The notes under the pieces: model-generated | Databases searched by the model: none | What the model was told of the DNA's origin: nothing | What the model saw: the letters and a program-made list of their open reading frames with translations, nothing else | Position numbers and translations under genes: made by a program | Shown here: positions 63,908 through 64,000 of the stretch, in pieces | Layout of the letters: every line of letters starts with the position of its first letter | Position numbering within the stretch: position 1 is the stretch's first letter | NCBI RefSeq assembly: GCF_012844305.1 | Contig: NZ_JABANE010000023.1 | Span: 29,986-93,985 of the forward strand | From: Flammeovirga aprica JL-4 | GTDB lineage: Bacteria > Bacteroidota > Bacteroidia > Cytophagales > Flammeovirgaceae | Reading direction: 5' to 3' | DNA length: 64,000 nt

Positions 63908-64000
63908 TACTTTTGATTTTGAATCAGTAACTGACCTTTCGCTCTCTTAAAATTTGCGAATGGTTAAAATATTGATAAGTAGATGCTAATTCAAGCTGTT

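Overview
The window looks like a chromosome segment of a marine Bacteroidota, most likely order Cytophagales and perhaps a Flammeovirga-like organism. The grounds are AT-rich DNA, promoters of the Bacteroidota TTTG / TAnnTTTG type, several secreted proteins with C-terminal type IX secretion (T9SS) sorting domains, and the gene order parA-parB-DUF5683-dapB-lepB, which is familiar from this phylum. The genus is an inference; no rRNA lies in the window.

Layout. 1-1.95 kb: an M50 protease cut by the window edge, an RluA-type pseudouridine synthase and three identical tandem tRNA-Asp genes. 1.95-8.7 kb: a branched-chain amino acid operon read leftwards, ilvE-ilvD-ilvB-ilvN, then a 33-codon ORF, a terminator and ilvA. 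Its 5' end carries a complete translation-coupled attenuator: promoter, a 23-residue leader peptide rich in Ile/Val/Leu, an antiterminator and a terminator. The ketol-acid reductoisomerase gene ilvC, needed between IlvBN and IlvD, sits alone at 25.5-27 kb beside an AraC-type regulator. 8.9-14 kb: a polysaccharide deacetylase, then parA-parB-DUF5683-dapB-lepB. 14.2-22 kb: a DPP11-like S46 peptidase and two divergent T9SS-exported surface proteins. 22-31 kb: a TerB-like protein, tsaD, a membrane-anchored winged-helix-like protein, lgt, ilvC, araC, hemA and a DUF3179 protein.

31-46 kb: an M28 peptidase, a TPR protein, an S4/Hsp15-like protein paired with a long MORN-repeat protein, a menE-like ligase, a GT2 glycosyltransferase, a large sensor histidine kinase, an unusual GlgE-like GH13 protein, two predicted outer-membrane proteins, an ArsC-fold protein without the catalytic Cys, and a LysR/YeiH pair. 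46-64 kb: an AsmA-like protein, YjbQ, a TlpA-like thioredoxin, an FkbM-like methyltransferase, htpG, a DEAD-box helicase, a two-component pair (7TMR-DISM kinase and NarL-type regulator), a 45-residue small ORF, a GNAT enzyme, pgk, a lipoprotein and a 929-residue Asp-box repeat T9SS protein.

Two features stand out beyond ordinary genes. The first is the ilv attenuator, whose leader peptide, antiterminator and terminator can all be read directly. The second is a family of about 166-bp non-coding elements with terminal inverted repeats (24.1, 30.9 and 50.4 kb, plus a solo end at 58.5 kb), which look like a MITE. No CRISPR array, prophage, rRNA operon or transposase gene was seen.
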